The notes: generated by a model from the letters alone, not told the origin. A stretch of DNA of 24,959 nt from Nitrospirae bacterium RIFCSPLOW2_12_42_9 (GCA_001805205.1 MHER01000124.1:11068-36026); one strand, 5' to 3'; positions 15,779 through 23,411 are shown, numbered from the stretch's first letter. Program-made: numbers and translations.

Positions 15779-16846
15779 ATGGAAAGTGCTAAAGACTTTT
15801 TTAATAACTGGCATAAATCTCAGGAGAAAACCTTCGAGGACCTGATGGAGACAATGAGGAAGATGCAGCAGGCCTTTTGGGGTCTCGGAGTATCTGGGGG
15901 AGGTACGCAGGATCCAGGGGGGTTTCAAAATATTTATACTTCCTGGACAACGGCAATACTGAATGCCCTGGGTGAAATGGGCACTGAAAAAATGAGCGTC
16001 ATCAATGATACCATCTTCAGGACCATGAGCAGTTCCAATGCTTACCTGAAGCTCTATGAAATATGGCTTCCTCTCTTTAGGGCAATTCAAGAGAAGACAC
16101 TGAACCCGGATTCCTATAAAGACCTTGCAGACCCGGCGAAATACAAGGAAGTGCTGGACAAGATCTTCGGTTTTTATCCTGATTCGATCTCGGGATTCTT
16201 CACTCAGGCTGCAAAGTTGCTGGAGACCTTTGCAGGTTCTGCGCAGGAATTTATGAAACCCTGGGCAGAGGCAACCTGGAAAAACTTCAAAACCTTTCCT
16301 CAGTTCATGGAAAGTTACCCCGTATCGGGTATGAATATCTTCCATAACATGTTTAATGCCTTTGACAGCACTATCGGACGGATTTTTCATGTCCCTCCAG
16401 TAGGAAAGGACAGGGAAAAAATCGAACTGCTCCTGAGAAGCTTCGATGACCTCTCTGTTTATATTGCCAGGAGCATAGCATATCAGCACATGATGTACGT
16501 CACAGGCTTAACAACTATCGAAAAGGTGATAGCGACTATTGCTGAAAAGATAAAATCAGGAGAAGAGATTAAGAAATTTGATGATTTTTTCGATCTCTGG
16601 ACCGACGTGAATGAGAAGACTTACTATGCACTCTTCCAGACAGAAGACTTTTCGAAGATGCAGGGGGAACTGCTCGAAGCGGCACTGAATGTGCGGAAGC
16701 ATTTTTTCAAATTAATGGAACTCCATCTCTATGACTTGCCCATAGCTCTTCGTTCCGAGATGGATGACCTCTATAAGACGATCTATGAACTTAAAAAAAG
16801 GGTGAAGAGCCTCGAAAAACAGTCCACGGAGGCTCGAGCATTATGA
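15779..16846 (+). CDS. phaE: Class III PHA synthase subunit PhaE
   Basis: PhaE is the non-catalytic partner of PhaC in class III PHA synthases; it is needed for activity and for granule-bound complex formation. At 355 residues the length fits. The N-terminus is helical and phasin-like (FFNNWHKSQEKTFEDLMET). The middle has Trp/Phe-rich helices. The C-terminus has the usual family ending, a MDDLYKTIYELKKRVKSLE coiled coil at about 328-346. An AGGAG Shine-Dalgarno lies about 8 nt before the ATG. Its stop overlaps the phaC start by 4 nt (ATGA, 16843-16846), consistent with translational coupling and equal subunit amounts. Confidence 0.9.
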   Translation: MESAKDFFNNWHKSQEKTFEDLMETMRKMQQAFWGLGVSGGGTQDPGGFQNIYTSWTTAILNALGEMGTEKMSVINDTIFRTMSSSNAYLKLYEIWLPLFRAIQEKTLNPDSYKDLADPAKYKEVLDKIFGFYPDSISGFFTQAAKLLETFAGSAQEFMKPWAEATWKNFKTFPQFMESYPVSGMNIFHNMFNAFDSTIGRIFHVPPVGKDREKIELLLRSFDDLSVYIARSIAYQHMMYVTGLTTIEKVIATIAEKIKSGEEIKKFDDFFDLWTDVNEKTYYALFQTEDFSKMQGELLEAALNVRKHFFKLMELHLYDLPIALRSEMDDLYKTIYELKKRVKSLEKQSTEARAL

Positions 16847-18021
16847 AGAATATCGCCAAAGAAATGGGTGAGACCATTACGAAACTCATCAAGGGTGTAG
16901 AAACCCTAACCGGGATAGAAGAAATAGACGTCGGAACTACCCCGAAAGAGCTCGTTTACGAGGAAGATAAGCTCAGAATCTACCATTATAAGCAGGAAGG
17001 AGAAGTAACCTGCAAAGTTCCGGTACTCATTGTTTATGCCCTGGTAAACCGGCAGTACATGCTTGACCTTCAACCGGACAGGAGCATTGTGAGGAACTTG
17101 CTCCAGCATGGACTGGATGTTTACATTACAGATTGGGGATATCCGACAAAGTCCGATATGTATCTCACCCTTGATGATTATATAAACGGGTATATGAATA
17201 ACTGTGTGGATTTTATAAGGAAGGCCACAAAAAAGGATGCAATTACCCTCATGGGCATCTGTCAAGGAGGAACATTCTCTGCTATATATGCATCTCTGTA
17301 TCCGGAGAAAGTGCAAAATCTCGTCACCATGGTGGCACCCTTTGATTTCTCCTCCAATGAGGGGTTGCTTTTCAGTTGGTCCAAACACATAAACGCGGAT
17401 ACCCTTGTGGACACTTACAGGGTTATTCCGGGAGAACTCCTCAATGCAGGTTTCTTAATGCTGATGCCTTTTACCCTTAATATCAGAAAATATGTGGATA
17501 TGCTCAAGGTGTTAGGGGATAAAGATAAACTTCTTAATTTCCTCAGAATGGAGAAATGGATCTTTGACAGCCCTGGCCAGGCAGGTGAATGTCTGAGGCA
17601 GTTCATAAAGGACTGTTACCAGGAGAATAAGCTTGTGAAAGGTCAATTAAAGGTTGGTGACAAGTTGGTGAATCTTAAGAATATTACCATGCCTCTTCTC
17701 AATATCTATGCCAGCGCCGACCACCTCGTTCCCCCGAGCTCAACAAGGCCTTTAAATGATCTGGTAGGAAGCACTGACAAGGTACTCTATGAATTTAAGG
17801 GCGGGCACATTGGTGTCTTTGTGGGTTCAAAATCACAAAAGGAGCTTGCCCCGGCCATATCAAAATGGCTTCATGAAAGGGCAGGCGGGAAAACAGTAAG
17901 AGAATCCTTAAGAGCGGAAAGATCCATGTCAAAGGCTAAAGATGCCAGGAGAAATCAGACAACCACGGAAACAAAACCATCCATTAGAACAAAGAGTACC
18001 AATAAGAGAAAAACGACTTAA
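16843..18021 (+). CDS. phaC: Class III PHA synthase catalytic subunit PhaC, with a basic C-terminal tail
   Basis: PhaC polymerises (R)-3-hydroxyacyl-CoA into polyester at the granule surface. It is an alpha/beta hydrolase with the lipase-like box GICQGG (138-143) holding catalytic Cys140. Asp293 (in SADHLVPPSS) and His322 (in GGHIGVF) complete the triad; VNRQYMLDLQPDRS (68-81) and ITDWGYP (95-101) are family marks. The catalytic domain ends near 347. Class III PhaC is usually about 355 residues, so the last 40 or so residues here, rich in Lys, Arg and Thr (KAKDARR, TKSTNKRK), are an extension. It could bind nucleic acid, phosphate-rich surfaces or PhaE. The gene is coupled to phaE by ATGA overlap, with GGAGG upstream inside phaE. 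Confidence 0.95.
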   Translation: MKNIAKEMGETITKLIKGVETLTGIEEIDVGTTPKELVYEEDKLRIYHYKQEGEVTCKVPVLIVYALVNRQYMLDLQPDRSIVRNLLQHGLDVYITDWGYPTKSDMYLTLDDYINGYMNNCVDFIRKATKKDAITLMGICQGGTFSAIYASLYPEKVQNLVTMVAPFDFSSNEGLLFSWSKHINADTLVDTYRVIPGELLNAGFLMLMPFTLNIRKYVDMLKVLGDKDKLLNFLRMEKWIFDSPGQAGECLRQFIKDCYQENKLVKGQLKVGDKLVNLKNITMPLLNIYASADHLVPPSSTRPLNDLVGSTDKVLYEFKGGHIGVFVGSKSQKELAPAISKWLHERAGGKTVRESLRAERSMSKAKDARRNQTTTETKPSIRTKSTNKRKTT

Positions 18022-18104
18022 AAACAAACAGAACAATAAGAAATAACTTGACAGGAAAAGGGAGAAACTCTTCCCAAAATAACTATTAGTGAGGGATATT
18101 ATTT

Positions 18105-18848
18105 ATGGAACTTACAGGTAAGAATGTGGTAGTAACAGGCGGCGCAAGGGGAATGGGAAAGATGTTCGCTGCGTACTTAAAAAATCTCGGCGCAAAACCA
18201 TATATTGTGGACGTTATTCAGGAAAATCTTGATGCTCTGAAGAGCGAGACGGGGATACCAGGCCAGATGGTGGATGTGAGCAATGAGAAGAGTGTGGAAA
18301 CGTTTTTTGAAAACTATACATTGGAAAATGGTGCGCCGGATGTATTGATTAACAATGCGGGTATTACCGCCGATGCCCTTTTTATCAAGCAAAAGGGAGA
18401 TGAGATAACGAAGTTTCCCTTTTCAAACTGGGAGAAGGTGATTAATGTTAATCTCACAGGGGTATTCCTGTGTGCAAGAGAAGCAGCCTTTCACATGGTA
18501 AAGCACAAAGCGAAGGGCGTGATCATTAATATTTCATCCATCAGCCGTGCAGGAAACACGGGGCAGACCAATTATTCGGCCACAAAAGCCGCTGTTGATG
18601 CAATGACTGTGACATGGGCAAAAGAACTTTCCCGATATGGAATAAGGGTCGGTGCCATCGCACCTGGTTATATTAATACCGAGATGGTTGCAAAGATCAG
18701 ACCCGATGTGCTCGAAAAGGTCATACAGAACATCCCCATGGGAAGATTGGGCGAAATGGAGGAAATTACGCAGGCCGTCCAGTTCATTATAAGAAACGAT
18801 TTCTTTACTGGCAGGATTATAGAAGTCGACGGAGGTATGAGGATCTGA
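18105..18848 (+). CDS. phaB: Acetoacetyl-CoA reductase (PhaB-like), SDR family
   Basis: This enzyme would reduce acetoacetyl-CoA to (R)-3-hydroxybutyryl-CoA for PhaC. It is a classical short-chain dehydrogenase of 247 residues. The nucleotide-binding motif is TGGARGMG (11-18), NNAG is at 83-86, and the catalytic Asn115, Ser144, Tyr157 and Lys161 are present (YSATK at 157-161). An acidic residue, Asp36, ends the second beta strand; in SDRs this usually favours NADH over NADPH, whereas the well-known PhaB enzymes use NADPH. It lies 83 bp after phaC and 70 bp before phaA. A weak GAGGG lies about 12 nt before the ATG. FabG-type 3-oxoacyl-ACP reductases share these motifs, so the name rests largely on operon context. 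Confidence 0.82.
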   Translation: MELTGKNVVVTGGARGMGKMFAAYLKNLGAKPYIVDVIQENLDALKSETGIPGQMVDVSNEKSVETFFENYTLENGAPDVLINNAGITADALFIKQKGDEITKFPFSNWEKVINVNLTGVFLCAREAAFHMVKHKAKGVIINISSISRAGNTGQTNYSATKAAVDAMTVTWAKELSRYGIRVGAIAPGYINTEMVAKIRPDVLEKVIQNIPMGRLGEMEEITQAVQFIIRNDFFTGRIIEVDGGMRI

Positions 18849-18918
18849 TTTTTATATATCGTTTTGATAAATTTTGGCGTTCATGGTTTTGTGAACCCGT
18901 AACTTAGGAGGAGTAAAT

Positions 18919-20100
18919 ATGGAGGCGTATATAGTGGGTGGCGTGAGAACAGCCATAGGAAGATTCAATGGTTCTCTGGCAACGTTGGATGCTATTGAGA
19001 TCGGTTCGACAGTAATCAAAGAGGTCGTTAGAAGAACCTCAGTAAAAGGAGATGAAGTTGATGAAGTGATTATGGGGAATGTCCTTCAGGCCGGATTGGG
19101 ACAGAATCCTGCGCGACAGTCTGCCATCCGTGCAGGCCTCCCGGAGAATACCCCTGCCTTTACTGTAAACAAAGTGTGCGGCTCGGGATTGAAGGCTGTT
19201 GCCCTTGCAGGTCAGGCCATCGCCTCAGGTGAGGCAAATGTCATTGTTGCCGGAGGAATGGAACATATGACCGGCGCCCCTTATGTGGTAAGGTCTGCGC
19301 GGTGGGGGCAGCGTCTGGGAAACGCCGAAATGATAGATACGCTCATCAATGACGCGCTGTGGGATATGTTCTATGGCTATCACATGGGAATGACAGCTGA
19401 AAACGTAGCCGAGAAATATCATATTACGAGGAAGGATCAGGATGAATTTGCCGCCTTTTCACAAAAGAAGACAGAACAGGCAATCAAAGAAGGCAAATTC
19501 AAGGACGAGATTGTTCCCTTGATGATCAAACAGGAAAAGGGTGGGGACAAGATTTTTGATACTGATGAGCACCCCCGTTTCGGCACCACTGTTGAGACAC
19601 TTGCAAAACTGCTGCCAGCGTTCAAGAAAGAAGGGACTGTAACAGCAGGGAATGCCTCTGGAATTAATGATGGTGCATCTGCTGTGCTTGTTGTTTCTAA
19701 AGAAAAGATCAAGGAACTGAACCCTGCCTGGGCATTCAGGATTTTAGGATCAGCAACCGCCGCCATAGACCCTGCATACATGGGGCTTGGTCCTATAGAT
19801 GCATGCAGGCAGCTCATCGCAAGGGCACATTGTACGGTGAAAGCTCTTGACCTTATAGAGATCAATGAGGCATTTGCTTCTCAGTCGATCCAGGTTCATC
19901 GGGAAATGGGATGGGATATGAATAAGGTTAATGTCCTTGGCGGTGCTATCGCCCTCGGACACCCTGTAGGAGCGAGTGGAACAAGGATCCTCGTAACCCT
20001 CCTCTACGAAATGGTGCGAAGGGATTTGACTCTGGGTCTCGCTTCCCTCTGCATAGGCGGGGGACAAGGGATCGCAATGATCGTTGAAAGGGTTAGATGA
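18919..20100 (+). CDS. phaA: Acetyl-CoA C-acetyltransferase (beta-ketothiolase, PhaA-like)
   Basis: The enzyme condenses two acetyl-CoA to acetoacetyl-CoA, the first step of polyhydroxybutyrate synthesis. All thiolase marks are present: the acylated Cys87 in NKVCGSG (84-90), GGMEHMT around 112-118, NEAFA, His348 in GHPVGASG (347-354) and Cys378 in CIGGGQG (378-384). At 393 residues it has the normal length. A strong AGGAGG lies about 8 nt before the ATG. As the last gene of the operon, it gives the cell thiolase, reductase, two-subunit synthase and phasins in one unit. Whether it prefers synthesis or degradation of acetoacetyl-CoA cannot be told from sequence. Confidence 0.93.
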   Translation: MEAYIVGGVRTAIGRFNGSLATLDAIEIGSTVIKEVVRRTSVKGDEVDEVIMGNVLQAGLGQNPARQSAIRAGLPENTPAFTVNKVCGSGLKAVALAGQAIASGEANVIVAGGMEHMTGAPYVVRSARWGQRLGNAEMIDTLINDALWDMFYGYHMGMTAENVAEKYHITRKDQDEFAAFSQKKTEQAIKEGKFKDEIVPLMIKQEKGGDKIFDTDEHPRFGTTVETLAKLLPAFKKEGTVTAGNASGINDGASAVLVVSKEKIKELNPAWAFRILGSATAAIDPAYMGLGPIDACRQLIARAHCTVKALDLIEINEAFASQSIQVHREMGWDMNKVNVLGGAIALGHPVGASGTRILVTLLYEMVRRDLTLGLASLCIGGGQGIAMIVERVR

Positions 20101-20116
20101 AGTTCAGCTTCAATCT

Positions 20117-20425
20117 CTATTGCATCATCCCCTTCTTCATCATATCATCGTGCATCTTCATCATGTTGTCCATCTTATCCATCATCTCGTTGAGCCTTTT
20201 TTTCTGATCAGAAGATGGCATATGGGACATATCTTTGATAATACCCATTACATCTTTCATCATACCCATCATATCCTGCATCATCTGATGTTTCTGCATC
20301 ATATCCTGACTCATCATCTTATCTCCCATCATCTGTCCCATTTGTCCTTTTTCTGCAGCAATTGCCGGGACAATAGTAAATAGTAATGCTGTCAGGATGG
20401 AAACCAAAAAGAGTGTTTTTTTCAT
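20117..20425 (-). CDS. Small methionine-rich periplasmic protein
   Basis: About 102 residues. The N-terminus MKKTLFLVSILTALLFTI, followed by VPAIAA, is a clear signal peptide with cleavage after AIAA. The mature part is extremely rich in Met, Lys, Asp and His (MMQKHQMMQDMMGMM and similar). Such Met/His-rich exported proteins often bind copper or silver ions; that role here is inference. The best start is ATG at 20423-20425, with AGGGGG about 8 nt upstream. Two upstream in-frame starts (GTG at 20434, ATG at 20431) sit on or too close to that Shine-Dalgarno. The gene is convergent with phaA, with only 16 bp between the stops. Confidence 0.75.
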   Translation of the reverse strand: MKKTLFLVSILTALLFTIVPAIAAEKGQMGQMMGDKMMSQDMMQKHQMMQDMMGMMKDVMGIIKDMSHMPSSDQKKRLNEMMDKMDNMMKMHDDMMKKGMMQ

Positions 20426-20450
20426 CTTCATCACCCCCTTTCTATGGGAT

Positions 20451-20702
20451 TTATCTGAGAAAGAAATAGATCAGCCAGCCTGTCAGGGCAACATATATCC
20501 AGACACCTGCTGTATAGGGAGCAACCTTCTTGTGACGGTCAAACCGATTTTTAAGCGCCTCATAAATCGTTATGATAACCATCGGGAGGTTTATCAGGGA
20601 TAGGGCTGTATGAGACCAGAGTATAGAGAGGTATAATGTTCTATGGTTCCCTGTATAACCCTTTGTATGCCGATTGTCCCAAGGCCCCCATAAAGCAGGA
20701 GA
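20451..20702 (-). pseudogene. C-terminal fragment of a DUF420-like membrane protein
   Basis: The minus strand is open for 83 codons before a stop, but has no start codon at its beginning. The translation includes TLYLSILWSHTALSLINLP, then KNRFDRHKKVAPYTAGVW and a final helix ending YFFLR. This matches the C-terminal part of DUF420 proteins, polytopic membrane proteins often found near cytochrome oxidase and SCO genes. The N-terminal half is missing; the sequence upstream is in other frames and interrupted by stops. It is most likely a remnant. Confidence 0.55.
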
Positions 20703-20717
20703 TTATAAAAACTCAAA

Positions 20718-20813
20718 CTACAATCTCCATGCAAGGATAGTCATATCAATGATATAGAATACTACCAATGCAAAAACTAATGCAACAACAAAAAAGAGCC
20801 GCTTATTTTTATG
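20718..20813 (-). pseudogene. Short membrane-helix fragment
   Basis: A stretch of 32 codons on the minus strand, closed by stops on both sides and without a start codon, encodes KNKRLFFVVALVFALVVFY followed by IIDMTILAWRL, a perfect transmembrane helix. It touches the end of the fragment at 20809-21051. It is probably part of a decayed membrane-protein locus; a very small membrane protein with a non-standard start is a less likely alternative. Confidence 0.35.
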
Positions 20814-21051
20814 TTATACAGGCTATATTTCTTGATACTTTACGTAAGTCCTTAAGGATATTTGCAATATGAAGAAAGATTGGAATTCCAAGGCCAACTG
20901 CATATATTATCTCTGCTGCAATACGTGATACCCTGTCAACAGGATCAATAAACATCTGAATCAGAAAGAGAGAGCATGCCGATAATAATAACAGGATGTT
21001 TGCAAATCTAAGTATCTTCCATGGTTCAAACTCAGCGGCGGCTATCAGCCG
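20809..21051 (-). pseudogene. Fragment of a two-helix membrane protein, no clear start
   Basis: The minus strand is open for 80 codons and encodes two hydrophobic helices (FANILLLLSACSLFLIQMF and IIYAVGLGIPIFLHIANIL) joined by a polar loop DPVDRVSRIAAE. There is no ATG, GTG or TTG at the start of the open stretch, only a rare CTG at 21046-21048. I do not recognise the family. Together with the two fragments below it, it suggests a decayed group of membrane genes. Confidence 0.4.
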
Positions 21052-21082
21052 TCAGATGGCATGATTTGTTATGCCGTACTCT

Positions 21083-21496
21083 TCATAAAGAAAAGGTGAA
21101 ATGTCCATCAAAACTGAGTGTGAGCGTACCCCGACAAATGATGTCTCGTCCTAAAAGTATCTGGAAAGGGGCAGTGCCTTCTGGAATAAATTCCATAACC
21201 TGTGCACCCTGAATAATAAATCCAGCGGCACCAAAAGGAAGGAAAAGATCGACAAGATAAACATTGACGGGAACTGAGTGTGTGGCCGAAACCATGGGAC
21301 GCATGCCAATAGGCTGAAGGCCAACTGTTTGAACAACACCTTGTGAAATGCAAGTAATAGAAGCACCCGTATCAATTAATGCAGGAAATGTAGTTACCTG
21401 TCCGGAGAATGATGGTGTAAATACACCGGCTGGGATAACGCCAATGTTGATTAGTGGCCCTATGCTAAGATCAAATTTACCGCTGAGACATGGCAT
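21083..21496 (-). CDS. Retropepsin-like aspartic protease
   Basis: This 137-residue protein has the single-domain aspartic protease pattern: hydrophobic residues then the active-site ALIDTGAS (39-46, Asp42), and a second conserved block ILLGRDII (113-120) before a final beta hairpin. Retropepsin-like domains act as dimers, each chain giving one Asp. No signal peptide or membrane segment is present, so it would act in the cytoplasm. Its start overlaps the end of the 99-residue gene by 20 nt, so the two are translated together. The target is unknown. A small hairpin (cggct-atc-agccg, 21039-21051) lies downstream and could help end the transcript. Confidence 0.78.
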   Translation of the reverse strand: MPCLSGKFDLSIGPLINIGVIPAGVFTPSFSGQVTTFPALIDTGASITCISQGVVQTVGLQPIGMRPMVSATHSVPVNVYLVDLFLPFGAAGFIIQGAQVMEFIPEGTAPFQILLGRDIICRGTLTLSFDGHFTFSL

Positions 21497-21776
21497 GAGA
21501 GAAGAACCCTAAATCTACAGGAGTTTCAATTACTTCTTGAACAGAGAAGAGTTGGTCTTGTTGGAAAATCTTCTGACCCGCAACATATGCGTCTCGCGCG
21601 GTGTCAAAGAATTCAATAATCTTACCATCCCGCATCAGGGCAAACTTCCCCCGATGTGCTGTTAAAATGGTCGGCAGCTTTTCCTGAAATGCTTTGTAAT
21701 TGATTTCAACCTGCTTTTTAATTAAATCAGCCATAGTTATATTCTTTCCAATGGTTTTATGAAGATACTTTACCAT
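21477..21776 (-). CDS. Small conserved-looking partner protein of the retropepsin-like protease
   Basis: This protein of 99 residues (85 if translation starts at the internal ATG at 21734, MADLIKKQVE) has no enzyme motif I can name. The middle and end (HRGKFALMRDGKIIEFFDT, then RDAYVAGQKIF and FSVQEVIETPVDLGFFS) are compact and beta-rich, and recall small DUF5678-like proteins. The 20-nt overlap with the protease gene suggests the two act together, for example as protease with substrate, chaperone or inhibitor; this is inference. The internal start has GGAAAG about 10 nt upstream, and the longer start has no good Shine-Dalgarno, so the shorter form is likely. Confidence 0.65.
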   Translation of the reverse strand: MVKYLHKTIGKNITMADLIKKQVEINYKAFQEKLPTILTAHRGKFALMRDGKIIEFFDTARDAYVAGQKIFQQDQLFSVQEVIETPVDLGFFSHAMSQR

Positions 21777-21905
21777 ATATATCCATCAAGTTCAATTGCA
21801 AAACATGATTTCAGAAAATATGGGCAGTTTATTTAATTGTTATTTGATTGCAGCTTGAATATAAATAAAGTAGGATGTCTCCGGAATTCTGGTCAATGAA
21901 TCCAT

Positions 21906-21938
21906 TTGACACAAGAATATGCTTTTGTTAAATTTAAC
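21906..21938 (+). promoter_or_regulatory. Predicted promoter and palindromic operator of the DUF4258/zinc-finger pair
   Basis: TTGACA (21906-21911) is followed after 17 bp by TAAATT (21929-21934). A perfect 12-bp palindrome GTTAAATTTAAC (21927-21938) covers the -10 box, a position where a bound repressor would block transcription. The rest of the region 21777-21991 is AT-rich and must also hold the promoter of the minus-strand protease pair, which I could not place with confidence. Confidence 0.5.
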
Positions 21939-21991
21939 CCGTCTTTGACGCCACAGAAAATAATCGTTACAAGAAAGTTGCGAGGGTTATT

Positions 21992-22273
21992 GTGTTCGAG
22001 AGAATTCTGAAGGAAATGAGAGACAAAATTAGAGAGCGGGAATATGTAATGGCGATTCATGCAGAAGAAGAAATGAATAACGATTGTTTATCAATTTATG
22101 ATATTGAACGTTGTATACTTACTGGAAAGATTGTAGAACGCCAGAAAGACAAGGTGACTGCAGAGTGGAAATACCGGATAAACGGGCAAATGGTTGATGA
22201 CAGTGAAGTCGACGTTATTGCCAAATTGAGTCCAACAGGCAAATTGGTTATAATAACAGTGTATGTACCGTAA
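21992..22273 (+). CDS. DUF4258 family protein, putative toxin
   Basis: This 93-residue protein matches DUF4258 by its layout: VMAIHAEEEMNND early on (His/Glu-rich helix), IYDIERCILTGKIVE in the middle, and a C-terminal strand set ending KLVIITVYVP. DUF4258 genes often stand before a small zinc-finger gene, as here, and the pair is thought to be a toxin-antitoxin module; the activity is not well defined, though a RelE-like RNase fold is plausible. The start is GTG (21992-21994), with GAGGG about 7 nt upstream. The stop lies 23 bp before the zinc-finger gene. Confidence 0.75.
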   Translation: MFERILKEMRDKIREREYVMAIHAEEEMNNDCLSIYDIERCILTGKIVERQKDKVTAEWKYRINGQMVDDSEVDVIAKLSPTGKLVIITVYVP

Positions 22274-22296
22274 CATATATGAAAGGAGTGTATTAG

Positions 22297-22530
22297 ATGA
22301 TGTGTGAAATTTGTGGGAAAGAAGGTGCCCGTGTCCATAAGGTTGCCAGAACTTATGGCAAGGGAAAAGATATTCTGATCATAGAAAATATCCCTATCGT
22401 GACCTGCCCCCATTGCGGTGAAAGCTATCTGGAGGCAGAGACGCTTCACGAAATTGAGCGTATCAAGCTTCATAAGAAGAGTTTTGCTGAAAAGCGCACT
22501 GTCTCAGTAGCGGATTTTGCAGCAGCCTGA
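22297..22530 (+). CDS. YgiT/MqsA-type zinc-finger protein, putative antitoxin
   Basis: This 77-residue protein has two CxxC pairs (Cys3/Cys6 and Cys37/Cys40, the latter in TCPHCGESYLEAET), the mark of YgiT-type zinc fingers found in the N-terminal part of the MqsA antitoxin. Unlike full MqsA, it has no helix-turn-helix domain, so it may not repress its own operon by itself. It most likely binds and neutralises the DUF4258 protein. The first of two adjacent ATG codons has AAAGGAG about 8 nt upstream. The C-terminal SVADFAAA tail is short and non-polar. Confidence 0.8.
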   Translation: MMCEICGKEGARVHKVARTYGKGKDILIIENIPIVTCPHCGESYLEAETLHEIERIKLHKKSFAEKRTVSVADFAAA

Positions 22531-22604
22531 ACCGCCCCCGTTTTAACAGGCGAGATTTTCCTTGATACATAAATCTAATTTGCATTACTATTGGAGCTGT
22601 AATT

Positions 22605-23411
22605 ATGACCTCTCATTTCATGTCTTGGCATAGCTACAGGGATTTTGAACAGGCAGTAAAGTATAGTAACCGATACATTCGCAGCATAGAAACCGAGAAA
22701 TTCCTCCAAACTCTTCTCGCAACAAGTGAAGAATTTAAAGAAAGAATCGAACCTGGAATTATATTTTGGAGAGCCCAGCTCGGTTATAAGAAAAATGAAG
22801 CTGTACATAGCGATAGTGTTCACTTTCCCCATGCATGTTCCCCATATCCTCCTGAACGAATGAAACCACGATATCGAGAGGCATTTGCAGGGAGAGTGAA
22901 CCCGAAGGGTATACCCTGTTTGTATCTGGCAACTGACCAAAAAACAGCAATATCTGAAGTTAGACCTTGGATAGGTTCAATGGTTTCTGCAGCTCAGTTT
23001 AAAACGCATAGAGAACTGGTAGTCATTAACTTTACAGAGGCTAAGTTTGACCCTTATAAATATAAAAACTTGGAAATTATTAGTTATGAAAGAGAACCCG
23101 AACCAAATGTGAGAAAGGACATAGTATGGACAGAGATTAATGAAGCCTTTTCCAGACCAGTTATACCTAACGACCAAGTCGATGATTACGTTCCCACGCA
23201 GATTATTGCAGAGTTATTCAAAGATGCAGGGTTAGATGGTATTGCCTATGCGAGTTCTTTGGGGTCTGGCCACAACTTGGCAATATTCGACATTGAGGCT
23301 CTTAAAATTGTTAACTGTTTTTTATGTAAAGTGAAAAAGATCGATGTAGATTATTATGAACCTGGAAATTCTTACTTCATAGAGGATGAAGAAGAAAACA
23401 AAGATGAATAG
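22605..23411 (+). CDS. RES-domain protein, possible NAD+-degrading toxin
   Basis: This 268-residue protein carries RES-family marks: FWRAQ (Arg56), GRVNPKGIPCLYLAT with Arg97 and Tyr107, AISEVRP (Glu118), and the C-terminal IIAELFK, then GLDGIAYASSLGSGHNLAIF (about 209-228) with candidate catalytic Ser217/Ser218 and Asn224. RES toxins such as MbcT and ParT degrade NAD+ or modify target enzymes. They are usually shorter and paired with an Xre-type antitoxin; no such partner is seen here. The extra N-terminal 50 residues are helical and may be a regulatory domain. A GGAG lies about 10 nt before the ATG. It follows the DUF4258/zinc-finger pair by 74 bp on the same strand and might share its transcript. 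Confidence 0.75.
   Translation: MTSHFMSWHSYRDFEQAVKYSNRYIRSIETEKFLQTLLATSEEFKERIEPGIIFWRAQLGYKKNEAVHSDSVHFPHACSPYPPERMKPRYREAFAGRVNPKGIPCLYLATDQKTAISEVRPWIGSMVSAAQFKTHRELVVINFTEAKFDPYKYKNLEIISYEREPEPNVRKDIVWTEINEAFSRPVIPNDQVDDYVPTQIIAELFKDAGLDGIAYASSLGSGHNLAIFDIEALKIVNCFLCKVKKIDVDYYEPGNSYFIEDEEENKDE

Noticed and set aside
15722..16489. 255-codon minus-strand open frame opposite phaE
   Set aside because: phaE is coupled to phaC, has the family C-terminus and a good Shine-Dalgarno; the antisense frame has no recognised motif.
20084..20383. Plus-strand open frame rich in His (many HH pairs), tempting as a metal-binding protein
   Set aside because: It is the antisense reading of the Met-rich signal-peptide gene (Met codons read as His in reverse) and overlaps the end of phaA; no Shine-Dalgarno supports it.
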